A stretch of 64,000 nucleotides of DNA from Silvania hatchlandensis (GTDB taxonomy: Bacteria > Pseudomonadota > Gammaproteobacteria > Enterobacterales > Enterobacteriaceae): NCBI RefSeq assembly GCF_025564065.1, contig NZ_JAMGZK010000054.1, forward strand, positions 1 through 64,000. The letters are read 5' to 3'. Position numbers and translations under genes: made by a program. Within the stretch, counting starts at the first letter, position 1; each line of letters opens with the position of its first letter. The notes below the pieces were generated by a model. The model had not been told where the DNA came from and searched no databases. It saw only the letters and a program-made list of their open reading frames with translations. Positions 1-7,322 of the stretch are shown piece by piece.

Positions 1-105
1 ACAGCGGGAAATCAGTTCCGGGTCCAGATAATCGCCCAGAGAAGTCAGAGGGTTACGCAGGGAATCGTAACGGGATACCAGATCAAGAGCCTGTCCAATG
101 TGCAT
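1..105 (-). CDS. IS4-type transposase (InsG-like), N-terminal 35 codons only
   Basis: The minus-strand ORF starts at ATG 103-105 and runs open to the window edge. It begins MHIGQALDLVSRYDSLRNPL and continues with a SLGDYLDPELISRC segment, which I recognise as the start of the roughly 440-residue DDE transposase of IS4. The catalytic residues lie outside the window. No Shine-Dalgarno sequence precedes the ATG. A hairpin with a T-run ends directly in front of it, which fits the low expression typical of IS4-group transposases. Only the first 35 residues can be judged here. Confidence 0.85.
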   Translation of the reverse strand, partial: MHIGQALDLVSRYDSLRNPLTSLGDYLDPELISRC

Positions 106-138
106 AAAAAAATCCGGAAACGAGTGAACATTTCCGGA
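106..138 (-). terminator. Terminator-like hairpin inside the IS4 end, directly before the transposase ATG
   Basis: On the minus strand an 8-bp stem (TCCGGAAA with TTTCCGGA, loop of ten) is followed by seven T and then by the transposase ATG. It would stop transcription entering the element from outside and leaves no room for a ribosome binding site. Confidence 0.6.
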
Positions 139-220
139 TTCTTACACAGCCACTGGATCGATCAACCGATCCTTAACTGATCGGCATTACAACCTCAGGT
201 TGCCGTTTTTAGTGTGTGCT

Positions 221-255
221 CCCTCTCCCTCCGGGAGAGAGCCGGGGTGAGGGGA
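221..255. repeat. Palindromic intergenic repeat-like sequence
   Basis: CTCTCCC and GGGAGAG form a stem with a three-base loop, followed by a GCCGGGGTGAGGGG tail. This resembles the short G+C-rich intergenic palindromes common in enterobacterial and pseudomonad genomes. No second copy was seen in this window. It lies between the IS end and the symporter terminator. Confidence 0.45.
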
Positions 256-277
256 TCAGGCCGCACCAGCCAAAAGC

Positions 278-303
278 AAAACGGCAACCACAAGTTGCCG
301 TTT
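278..303 (-). terminator. Rho-independent terminator of the symporter gene
   Basis: ACGGCAAC and GTTGCCGT pair around a CACAA loop. On the minus strand the stem is followed by TTTTGCTTTT. It lies 20 nt past the stop codon of the symporter gene. Confidence 0.75.
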
Positions 304-323
304 GTCATATTTTAGAGAAACCC

Positions 324-1583
324 TTACGCCTCCTGCTCCACCAGCTCAGGCTCCTCCTCCAGCAACCCCTCATTCTGCGCCAGCATCGCCGTCGCCACGC
401 CATTCCCCAGCACGTTAATCGCCGAACGTCCCATATCCAGGAAGTGATCAATCCCCATCAGCAGCAAAATACCCGCCACCGGAATATGGAAGCTCGGAAT
501 GGTTGCTGCCAGCACCACCAGCGCAGAACGTGGTACCCCTGCGATGCCTTTTGAGGCCAGCATGAGGGTCAACATCAACACCACAATCTCGGAAAAACTC
601 AGCTGGATATTGTACGCCTGGGCGATAAACATCGACGCAAACGAGCAATACACCATTGACCCCACCAGGTTAAACGAATACCCAATCGGCAGAACGAACG
701 ACACGATGTTGCGTGAACAGCCAAAGCGGGTGAGCTGCTCCAGAGTTTTCGGGTAGGCCGCTTCCGAGCTGCTGGTGGTGAACGCCACCAGCACCGGATC
801 TTTCAGCATACTGACCAGCCGGAAGATCTCTTTTTTCAGCACCATATAACCCACCGCCAGCAGTACCAGACAGGTGAGGACGATTGCCAGATAGTAGCCA
901 CCGATAAAAGAGGCGTAGTTCAGTAAAATGCCCAGCCCCTGGGTGGCAATCACCGAGGAGATTGCAGCGAAGATTGCCAGCGGGGCAACGTACATCACGT
1001 AGCCCGTCACCTTCAGCATGATGTGGGACACGACGTCCAGCGCTGCCACCAGCGGGGCGTTAAATTTCTCGCCCAGCGATGCGCCACCAATGCCAAAGAA
1101 CATCGAGAACACGACAATCTGCAGGATCTCGTTGTTCGCCATCGCCCCGGCAATGCTGGTCGGGATGGTGTGGGACAGGAAACCTTTCAGGGTCATACCG
1201 CCGGTCGCTAGCCCAGTCTCGACCGAACCGGTTGGTACGGCCAGATTCAGGCCGCTGCCGGGGTGCAACAGGCTGACGATAAACAGGCCGACCAGAATAG
1301 AGAGTACCGATGAGCTGATAAACCAGACCATTGCTTTACCGCCTACGCGGCCAATGGTGGCGGTTTCGCCGAGGCGCATGATCCCCACCGTCAGGGTGCT
1401 AAAGACCAGCGGCGCTATCACCATTTTAATGAGCCGCAGGAACATATCGGTAAATAACGTGATGTTGTCTGACCAGGTTGCTATCGCGTCGGCTGACGCA
1501 TATTGATGAATAACCGCGCCGGACAGAATGCCCGCCAGCATAAAAATCACGATAAAGATCGTGAGTTTGTTTGCACTTGCCAC
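324..1583 (-). CDS. Dicarboxylate/amino acid:cation symporter (DAACS family, DctA/GltP-like)
   Basis: This inner-membrane secondary transporter imports C4-dicarboxylates or acidic amino acids with protons or sodium; the exact substrate cannot be read from sequence. Typical DAACS features are an N-terminal hydrophobic helix, MFLRLIKMVIAPLVFSTLT near residue 47, the serine-rich hairpin TTSSSEAAYPKTLEQL near 268, GYSFNLVGSMVY, GIAGVPRSALVVLAAT, and the substrate-site segment GIDHFLDMGRSAINVLGN near 380. The 419-residue length is close to the 428 of DctA. The C-terminus is acidic (EGLLEEEPELVEQE). I chose GTG at 1581-1583, which gives MASANK; a TTG one codon upstream is the alternative, and both follow GAGGA. 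It is monocistronic, with its own terminator at 278-303 and a CRP-like site upstream. It reads away from the Csu operon. Confidence 0.85.
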   Translation of the reverse strand: MASANKLTIFIVIFMLAGILSGAVIHQYASADAIATWSDNITLFTDMFLRLIKMVIAPLVFSTLTVGIMRLGETATIGRVGGKAMVWFISSSVLSILVGLFIVSLLHPGSGLNLAVPTGSVETGLATGGMTLKGFLSHTIPTSIAGAMANNEILQIVVFSMFFGIGGASLGEKFNAPLVAALDVVSHIMLKVTGYVMYVAPLAIFAAISSVIATQGLGILLNYASFIGGYYLAIVLTCLVLLAVGYMVLKKEIFRLVSMLKDPVLVAFTTSSSEAAYPKTLEQLTRFGCSRNIVSFVLPIGYSFNLVGSMVYCSFASMFIAQAYNIQLSFSEIVVLMLTLMLASKGIAGVPRSALVVLAATIPSFHIPVAGILLLMGIDHFLDMGRSAINVLGNGVATAMLAQNEGLLEEEPELVEQEA

Positions 1584-2011
1584 CAAAAAATCCTCGTTAA
1601 ATGTATGTATTATTCAATTTGCTGATTTATATAGGTTTTATTATTCAGCACATCAATAAATCCATTACCTAAACTGAAGTAAATTGATTGTCATTTCAAT
1701 ATTTTTTTAATAATTATTAATTTTGTTGCTAAGTTGGCGTGGATATATTGTGATGCTTATCACGTTTCTACCAATCTATTTTCCCGCTTTGTTTGTTAAT
1801 TAGGACATGACATTTTTTATCTAATTGTTTTAATTAGTAAATTTACGTCAATACGGCAAAGGTATGAGGTCCCGGGTGAAAAGTGGTTGAGTCGGGATCC
1901 ATAAACTAAATTTCACATTAACCACCCGACAGAAACGTAATGGGTGCTAACAGATTGAGCGTCATCAGAAAACGGTGATAACCCGATGCGATTTTTTCTG
2001 GAGGGTGGGAA
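1584..2011. other. AT-rich divergent intergenic region between the symporter and the pilus operon
   Basis: This 428-bp region is visibly more A+T-rich than its flanks and must hold the promoters of both divergent transcripts. A CRP-like site lies at 1749-1764. The Shine-Dalgarno sequence for the first pilin (GGAGGG) lies just before 2012. I see no convincing ORF, no regulator gene and no other clear operator. Confidence 0.6.
1749..1764. promoter_or_regulatory. CRP-cAMP binding site (predicted)
   Basis: TGTGA-N6-TCACG matches the CRP consensus TGTGA-N6-TCACA at nine of ten core positions. It lies about 165 bp upstream of the symporter start and 248 bp upstream of the first pilin gene, so either could be the target. 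Catabolite control of a dicarboxylate transporter is the simpler reading. Confidence 0.6.
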
Positions 2012-2584
2012 ATGAATAAAACACATCTGCTGCTATTTACCGGCGGGATGCTCGCCATCATTGCGTCCGGTCCAACCCAGGCGGTAACCAGCAGCGGCAC
2101 CATTGGCGCGACCCTGACGTTGACCAACGGCTGTCTGATTAACGGCTCGCCAACCCAGAACGGGATCAACTTCGGTACTCTCGATTTTGGCACCCATCCC
2201 GCCACGTTCTCGACCCTGACCACCCAGTTAACCGGTGCCAGCGGCGGCAACACCTTTACCATCCAGTGCACCACCGCCAGCTATTCGGTGGCGATCACCG
2301 GCAACACCAACGCCACCGCGCCAGGCACGGTCGTGGGAACGCCAGGTACGCCGACGCGCTATCTGGTGAATACCTCCGACGCCAGCCAGGGTGTGGCCTA
2401 CAGCCTGTTCAGCGACGGCGGATTTAACAACATCATTGCCAACAACGCACCGCTGCCGGTGGCCTCCACCGCGGGCGGCGTCGACAGCTACACGCTGTAT
2501 GGGCGGATAACCGGCGGCGGCAATAGCGTCACCGTGGTGCCAGGCACCTACACCGATACCATCAACGTCAGCGTCACCTATTAG
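2012..2584 (+). CDS. Archaic chaperone-usher pilus major subunit (CsuA/B-like, spore coat U domain)
   Basis: This 190-residue secreted protein has a signal peptide ending around PTQA (residue 24) and one spore-coat-U (SCPU) domain, the fold of Csu pilins. Visible family traits are the paired cysteines (NGCLING near 49 and IQCTTA near 89), the NFGTLDFGTH strand, and a C-terminal strand ending in TINVSVTY that would complete or donate in strand exchange. As the first and longer pilin gene it is the likely rod subunit. The Shine-Dalgarno GGAGGG precedes ATG 2012. The next gene starts 12 nt downstream, so the five genes form one operon. Surface adhesion and biofilm formation are the known role of this pilus class; the role here is inferred. 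Confidence 0.8.
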   Translation: MNKTHLLLFTGGMLAIIASGPTQAVTSSGTIGATLTLTNGCLINGSPTQNGINFGTLDFGTHPATFSTLTTQLTGASGGNTFTIQCTTASYSVAITGNTNATAPGTVVGTPGTPTRYLVNTSDASQGVAYSLFSDGGFNNIIANNAPLPVASTAGGVDSYTLYGRITGGGNSVTVVPGTYTDTINVSVTY

Positions 2585-2596
2585 CGCCAGTTCCCG

Positions 2597-3142
2597 ATGA
2601 TTGGCAATACGCCATCGCTCCAACACCAGGGAGAGGGCAAACTGCGCGCTTTTTTTATCCTCAGCCTGCTGATGGCGGCGAGTCACGCCGGGGCAGTGAC
2701 CACCCAGTCTTTTCAGGTCAATGCCACCATCACCCCCGGCTGCTCGGTGGTGGCGGGCAGCGGCGGCCTGCTGGGTACGCTCAATTTTGGCACCCACACC
2801 GGGGTGGAAAGCGGTGCGGTGAACACCAGCTTTGTGCCGAACGGATCGCTGTCGATCGCCTGTACGCCAGGAGTGGCGCTGAGCATGAGCATCGACGGCG
2901 GCCAGCACTATACCTCGGTGCGCAATATGCAGCGGGCGGGAGGCACCAGTCAGGTAGCGTATCGCCTGTACAGCAGCAGTTCACTGGCGGCCAACAGTGA
3001 AATCGGTGTCAACCAGTCGGTGTCCGTGGCCTACACCAACAGCAATAACATTGCGCTGCCGCTGTTTGGCGTGGCGCTTCTGACCGGGTTCAGTCCGGCC
3101 GGAAATTATGCAGATCAACTCACCGTGACCTTAACGTGGTGA
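2597..3142 (+). CDS. Archaic chaperone-usher pilus minor subunit (SCPU domain)
   Basis: This is a second SCPU-domain pilin, with a GCSVV cysteine, NFGTHTG strand, IACTPG second cysteine and C-terminal strand DQLTVTLTW, as in CsuA or CsuB. The ATG at 2597 gives 181 residues but has no good Shine-Dalgarno and puts 15 polar residues before the signal peptide. A strong GGGAGAGGG (2629-2637) lies five bases before an in-frame CTG at 2642. Starting there would give a compact signal peptide (MRAFFILSLLMAASHAGA), so the true start may be a rare CTG. The coordinates use the conservative ATG. It is probably an adaptor or minor subunit between rod and tip. Confidence 0.75.
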   Translation: MIGNTPSLQHQGEGKLRAFFILSLLMAASHAGAVTTQSFQVNATITPGCSVVAGSGGLLGTLNFGTHTGVESGAVNTSFVPNGSLSIACTPGVALSMSIDGGQHYTSVRNMQRAGGTSQVAYRLYSSSSLAANSEIGVNQSVSVAYTNSNNIALPLFGVALLTGFSPAGNYADQLTVTLTW

Positions 3143-3155
3143 AAAAGGGAGAGGG

Positions 3156-3917
3156 ATGATGAAGGTATTCTCGCGGCGTTGCCTGCCCGGCCTGATGCTG
3201 GCGCTGGGCAGTATGGTAGGGCAGGTCCAGGGTGCGGCAACGATTCTGCTGTGGCCGATTGATCCCTGGCTGTCAGCCGATACCAAAGCGACCGAACTGT
3301 GGGTGCAGAATCAGGGCAACAGCGCCACCACCATGCAGGTACGCATTGTACGCTGGCGGCAGGAAAATGGCCTTGAGCGCTACACGGCGCAGCAGGAGGT
3401 GGTCGCCAGTCCGCCGATTGTCACCATCGACAAGGGCAGCAAGCAGCTCATTCGCCTGATCAAACAGGGGAATGTCCCGGTGGGGGTGGAGCAAGCCTAC
3501 CGCATCATCGTGGATGAAATCCCTCAGCCGCAGGATAAAGAGACCCCGCAGATGGGGTTAAAGCTGCAGATGCGCTACTCCATTCCGCTATTCGTTTACG
3601 GGCAGGGGATAGAGACCATTAAAGAGGGCGCGCATCACGCGTTGGTGGAGCCGCGCGACCTCAGCTGGCGAGTGGTGCGTGAGAACGGGCAACCTGCGCT
3701 ACAGGTGCGTAATCAGGGCGATGTGCATGTCCGGCTCAGCCAGGTCACGCTGCAGCAGGGTGGGCAGAGTCGCACCCTGGCGGACGGCCTGCTGGGGTAT
3801 GTCCTGCCAGGCAGCGCGCGCAGCTGGCCGCTGCCGTCAGGCGTCGGGCAGCCGGGTCAGATGCGTGCGCAAATTAATGCCAGGGATACGCAATGGCAGT
3901 CGGCGCCCGTCAACTGA
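3156..3917 (+). CDS. csuC: Periplasmic pilus assembly chaperone (CsuC-like)
   Basis: This 253-residue PapD-like chaperone of the archaic type would bind pilin subunits in the periplasm and hand them to the usher. The signal peptide ends near VQGA (residue 27). The N-terminal immunoglobulin-like domain shows ATELWVQNQGNSATTMQVRIVRW, TIDKGSKQLIRLI (the G1 and subunit-anchoring region) and YRIIVDEIP, as in PapD-family proteins. Two ATG codons lie at 3156 and 3159; GGGAGAGGG spaces better to the second. The gene overlaps the usher gene by 25 nt, indicating translational coupling. Identification as a chaperone is firm; the csu name is by analogy. Confidence 0.82.
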   Translation: MMKVFSRRCLPGLMLALGSMVGQVQGAATILLWPIDPWLSADTKATELWVQNQGNSATTMQVRIVRWRQENGLERYTAQQEVVASPPIVTIDKGSKQLIRLIKQGNVPVGVEQAYRIIVDEIPQPQDKETPQMGLKLQMRYSIPLFVYGQGIETIKEGAHHALVEPRDLSWRVVRENGQPALQVRNQGDVHVRLSQVTLQQGGQSRTLADGLLGYVLPGSARSWPLPSGVGQPGQMRAQINARDTQWQSAPVN

Positions 3918-6277
3918 AGCCGTTGATGGGTATCCTGCTCTGTGTCAGTACAGCAAGCTGGGCCGAATCCGGTGACGATATGTTGCCGCCCCCGCCTGCA
4001 CCGCAGTCGGTCAACGACGAGGCGGTGTTTCAGTTGGCGCTGGTCGTCAACCACTACGACACCGGGCTGGTGGTACCTGTCACCCGGCGCAGCGGCGATT
4101 ACTGGCTAGGCAGCGCCGATCTGCTGCGCGCCGGGCTGCCCGCCGACCAAGTTGCCCCTGGGGAGGTGAATGTTTCCCGCCTGAAAGAGGTGCGCACCGA
4201 GTATGACAGCAGCGGGCAACGCCTGCTGCTCAGCGTCCCGCGGGAGTGGGTCGGCACGCGCGCCACGTCATTCAGCGGCCAGATGGCGCAAAGCACCCCG
4301 TACTTTGGCAAAGGGGCGCTCCTCAACTACGACTTCTACACCAACCACACCGAACACAGCGGTGGCCAGGCCTCCCTGTGGCACGAGTTTCGCTATTTTG
4401 ACGAACGGGGATCGTTATCCTCCACCGGTTACGTGCGGCAAAACTTCACTGGCGGCAGCGGGCAACAGGAAGGGTACGTGCGCTACGACACCACCCTGAT
4501 GGTTACCAACGAAGAGGACGCCACCACCTGGACCGCCGGGGATGTGATCAGCGATGCCCTGAGCTGGAGCAGCAGCGTGCGCATGGGCGGGATAAGCTAT
4601 GGCCGCGATTTCTCCCTGCGCCCGGACCTGGTGACCTGGCCTCTGCCGGAATTTTCCGGCGAAGCGGCGGTGCCTACCGCCGTGGATCTGTTCGTTAATG
4701 GCTACCGCGCGGGCTCCACCAATCTGCAGCCGGGGCCATTCACCCTCACCAATCTGCCCTATATCAACGGGGCGGGGGATGCGGTGCTGGTTACCACCGA
4801 TGCGCTGGGGCGCCAGATCAGCACCACGCTGCCGTTCTACGTCACCAGCGAGCTGCTCAAACAAGGGCTCAGCGACGGGGCGATTACCCTCGGCAGCCTG
4901 CGGCGCAATTACGGTATCGACAGTTTTGATTACGGCCCGGCGGCGGGCAGCGGCTCATATCGTTACGGCCTGACCGACTGGCTGACGCTGGAAGGACACG
5001 TGGAAGGGGCGGAACAACTGGCGCTCGGCGGTGCCGGGACGGTGGTCAAGCTGGGGCAGTTAGGGGTAGTGAATACCGCCTGGACCCAGAGCCAGATGCG
5101 CGGCGACACGGGCGTGCAGCTGAACTGGGGCTATCAGTACAGCACCAGCGCCTTCAGCCTTGCCACCCAACACAGCCGCCGCGATCGCGGGTTTGGCAAT
5201 CTGGCGCTGTACGATCAGCCGACGCTGTATGATGAATACGACCAGCCCATCGCCAGCCTGAGTCGCAATACCGACCAGTATTCCCTGACCTTCAACATGG
5301 GCGAATACGGCAATATCGGCGCGGCCTGGATCGGCGTCCAGAGTTTTGATAACCAGAAGACCGAGCTGCTGAACCTCTCCTGGAGCCGCAATCTGTGGGG
5401 CAGCAGCAGTATTTATCTCGCCGCCAGCCGGGATCAGCAGAAGGGCGACTGGACGGTAGCGATGTCGCTGCAGATCCCGCTTGGCGAACGTGACAGCGCC
5501 GCCATCACCGTGGAAAACACCCCGACAGCCGGTAGCACCCAGCGCTTCAACTATAACCACTCGATGCCCACCGACGGCGGCCTGAGCTGGAACATGGCCC
5601 TTGCGCGCCAGTCGCGTTCCAGCAACTATCAGCAGGGCTCGCTGGGCTGGCGCAACAGCAATATCGAGATCCAGGGCGGCGGCTACGGCGAGCGCAACAT
5701 GATGACCTGGTGGGGCGAGGCGATGGGCTCGCTGGTGCTGATGGACGGAGAGCTGTTTGCCGCCAACAAAATCAATGACGCCTTTGTGGTGGTCAGTACC
5801 GATGGCCAGCCGGAGGTGCCGGTCAGCTACGAGAATCAGCCGGTCGGCAAAACCAACCGCAACGGCTATCTGCTGATCAGCGGCGTCTCGGCCTACTATC
5901 CGGCCAGCTACAGTATCAACACGCTCAACCTTCCCGCCGACACCCGCCTGAAGGAGACCGAGCGGCGCGTGGCGCTGCGGCGTAACAGCGGCTATCTGGT
6001 GGACTTCCCGATGGAACAGGAGCGGGTGGCGAGCGTGATCCTCCACGACGGCGAAGGGCTGGACATTCCGCTCGGCAGCCAGGTGACGCGCCAGGGCAGG
6101 CTCCCGGCGGTGGTGGGCTACGACGGGATCGCCTGGCTGGAAGATCTCGCGGACGTTAACGCCCTGACGGTGCGCACGCCGGATGGCAAACGCTGTCACG
6201 TGACCCTCACGCTGGACGCCAATCCGGGGCATAAGCTGCAAACCTACGGGCCGCTGACCTGCCGGATGTCACCATGA
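3893..6277 (+). CDS. csuD: Outer-membrane usher (CsuD-like)
   Basis: This 794-residue usher forms the outer-membrane channel that polymerises and secretes the pilus. It has a signal peptide ending near ASWA, an N-terminal chaperone-binding domain (FQLALVVNHYDTGLVVPV), a long beta-barrel, a plug-like segment around VDLFVNGYRAGSTNLQPGPF (near residue 270), and C-terminal beta-sandwich domains with VPVSYENQPVGKTNRNGYLL and PLGSQVTRQGRLPAVVGYDG. The length and domain order fit archaic ushers. It starts inside the chaperone gene, and its stop overlaps the adhesin start as ATGA. Confidence 0.85.
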   Translation: MAVGARQLKPLMGILLCVSTASWAESGDDMLPPPPAPQSVNDEAVFQLALVVNHYDTGLVVPVTRRSGDYWLGSADLLRAGLPADQVAPGEVNVSRLKEVRTEYDSSGQRLLLSVPREWVGTRATSFSGQMAQSTPYFGKGALLNYDFYTNHTEHSGGQASLWHEFRYFDERGSLSSTGYVRQNFTGGSGQQEGYVRYDTTLMVTNEEDATTWTAGDVISDALSWSSSVRMGGISYGRDFSLRPDLVTWPLPEFSGEAAVPTAVDLFVNGYRAGSTNLQPGPFTLTNLPYINGAGDAVLVTTDALGRQISTTLPFYVTSELLKQGLSDGAITLGSLRRNYGIDSFDYGPAAGSGSYRYGLTDWLTLEGHVEGAEQLALGGAGTVVKLGQLGVVNTAWTQSQMRGDTGVQLNWGYQYSTSAFSLATQHSRRDRGFGNLALYDQPTLYDEYDQPIASLSRNTDQYSLTFNMGEYGNIGAAWIGVQSFDNQKTELLNLSWSRNLWGSSSIYLAASRDQQKGDWTVAMSLQIPLGERDSAAITVENTPTAGSTQRFNYNHSMPTDGGLSWNMALARQSRSSNYQQGSLGWRNSNIEIQGGGYGERNMMTWWGEAMGSLVLMDGELFAANKINDAFVVVSTDGQPEVPVSYENQPVGKTNRNGYLLISGVSAYYPASYSINTLNLPADTRLKETERRVALRRNSGYLVDFPMEQERVASVILHDGEGLDIPLGSQVTRQGRLPAVVGYDGIAWLEDLADVNALTVRTPDGKRCHVTLTLDANPGHKLQTYGPLTCRMSP

Positions 6278-7239
6278 GACGCCTGCTGCTGATGCTGGTC
6301 CTGATGCTGGTTTCCACGGCAAGCTGGGGGGCATGCACCGTCAGCACCGTCAATGCCAACTTTGGCAACGTCACCTCGTTTGCCCTTAGCGGTAGCGGGG
6401 AAGTGCAGACCACCGGCACGCTGGTGGTGACCTGCGACGCGACGCTCAACCTGCTGACCAACGACTCCATTACCCTCAATTACATCGGCGCGACCGTCAA
6501 TGCCAACAGCCGCGCCACCCTGAAGCGCACCGATAATGCGGCGATAACCGACGTGATCCCCACCCGCCTGTGCGGGCTGGCCGGTTGCGGGAGCAGCAGC
6601 GAAGTGCAGATTGGCAAAGCCTACACCTGGAGCGGCCCGACGCTGTTGAGCCTGCTCGGAGCCAAACAGTACAATATTCCGCTCTATTTTCGCACCGTTC
6701 CCGGCCAGAACGTCAGCGCCGGGCCTTATCAGGTGACACTTAATTTCAGCATCAACTACAACGTCTGCGCGGTGGGTATACTTGGCTTGTGTAGCACCCC
6801 GCAGGTGGGAACCGCCACGACCAGCATCGTCCTGAATATGACCGTCACCAACGACTGCAGCGCAATGACCACGCCGAATGTCAATTTCAACAGTGCGCCG
6901 CTGGTGCAGAACTTCCCTACGGTGTCGCAGGCCATCTCGGTCACCTGCACCAAAGGCAGCGTCTATACCATCGGCATTAATAACGGTGCCAACGCCAGCA
7001 ATAACGTGCGGCGCATGGCGAGCGGCAATAACCGCATGAGCTATGAAATTTATAAAGAAGCCACCAGCAATCGCTGGGGCAGCAGCGGCACCGAACGCTG
7101 GTCCAGCGGGGTTTCATCCCAGGTGAGCGCCGACGGTTTACTGCGCAGCTATAACTACACCGCCCGGGTGTTAACCACCCAAACGACGCCGCCCGCAGGC
7201 AACTACAGCGATACTCTGGTGGTCGACGTCGCCTTCTGA
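6274..7239 (+). CDS. csuE: Two-domain pilus tip adhesin (CsuE-like)
   Basis: This 321-residue secreted protein has a short signal peptide (cleavage near ASWG) and two SCPU-type domains, roughly residues 20-175 and 190-321. The first begins [14 protein letters not shown] and carries an extra cysteine-rich loop (LCGLAGCG). The second begins [18 protein letters not shown] and ends in a donor-like strand [10 protein letters not shown] two-domain SCPU protein encoded last in the operon is the hallmark of the Csu tip subunit, whose N-terminal domain makes surface contact. Start and usher stop overlap by four bases. No terminator is visible between its stop and the sigma-28 promoter of tar. Confidence 0.8.
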   Translation: MRRLLLMLVLMLVSTASWGACTVSTVNANFGNVTSFALSGSGEVQTTGTLVVTCDATLNLLTNDSITLNYIGATVNANSRATLKRTDNAAITDVIPTRLCGLAGCGSSSEVQIGKAYTWSGPTLLSLLGAKQYNIPLYFRTVPGQNVSAGPYQVTLNFSINYNVCAVGILGLCSTPQVGTATTSIVLNMTVTNDCSAMTTPNVNFNSAPLVQNFPTVSQAISVTCTKGSVYTIGINNGANASNNVRRMASGNNRMSYEIYKEATSNRWGSSGTERWSSGVSSQVSADGLLRSYNYTARVLTTQTTPPAGNYSDTLVVDVAF

Positions 7240-7263
7240 ACCACGCTTTCCCCAACTCCTGCG

Positions 7264-7290
7264 TAAAGTTCTCGCCAGTTGTGCCGATAA
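7264..7290 (+). promoter_or_regulatory. Sigma-28 (FliA) promoter of the tar-tap-cheRBYZ operon
   Basis: TAAAGTTC, an 11-bp spacer, then GCCGATAA matches the FliA consensus TAAAGTTT-N11-GCCGATAA at 15 of 16 positions. It lies 33 bp upstream of the tar start. It makes the chemotaxis operon a class-3 flagellar unit independent of the pilus operon in front of it. A GTG at 7281 that would open the tar ORF further upstream lies inside this promoter and is not the start. Confidence 0.9.
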
Positions 7291-7322
7291 CACCGGGAAC
7301 AAATCCAGTTAGAAGGTGTTGT

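Larger units (their letters stand above)
1..189 (-). mobile_element. IS4-family insertion sequence, outer end (cut by window edge)
   Basis: Read on the minus strand, the element begins at 189 with TAATGCCGATCAGTTAAG, which matches the terminal inverted repeat of E. coli IS4 as I remember it. About 85 nt further in lies the transposase start. The other end and the target duplication are outside the window or not identifiable, so whether the copy is intact is unknown. The insertion lies just downstream of the symporter gene and its terminator, and cuts into a terminator-like hairpin beginning at 190. Confidence 0.85.

Noticed and set aside
2228..2908. Minus-strand open frame of 226 codons spanning the two pilin genes
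   Set aside because: Crosses the intergenic gap by chance; composition is typical of antisense frames.
5060..6241. Minus-strand open frame of 393 codons opposite the usher gene
   Set aside because: Antisense shadow of a strongly biased G+C-rich gene; no homology recognised.
7281..7322. Upstream GTG start for tar
   Set aside because: It lies within the sigma-28 -10 element, so it would not be on the mRNA.
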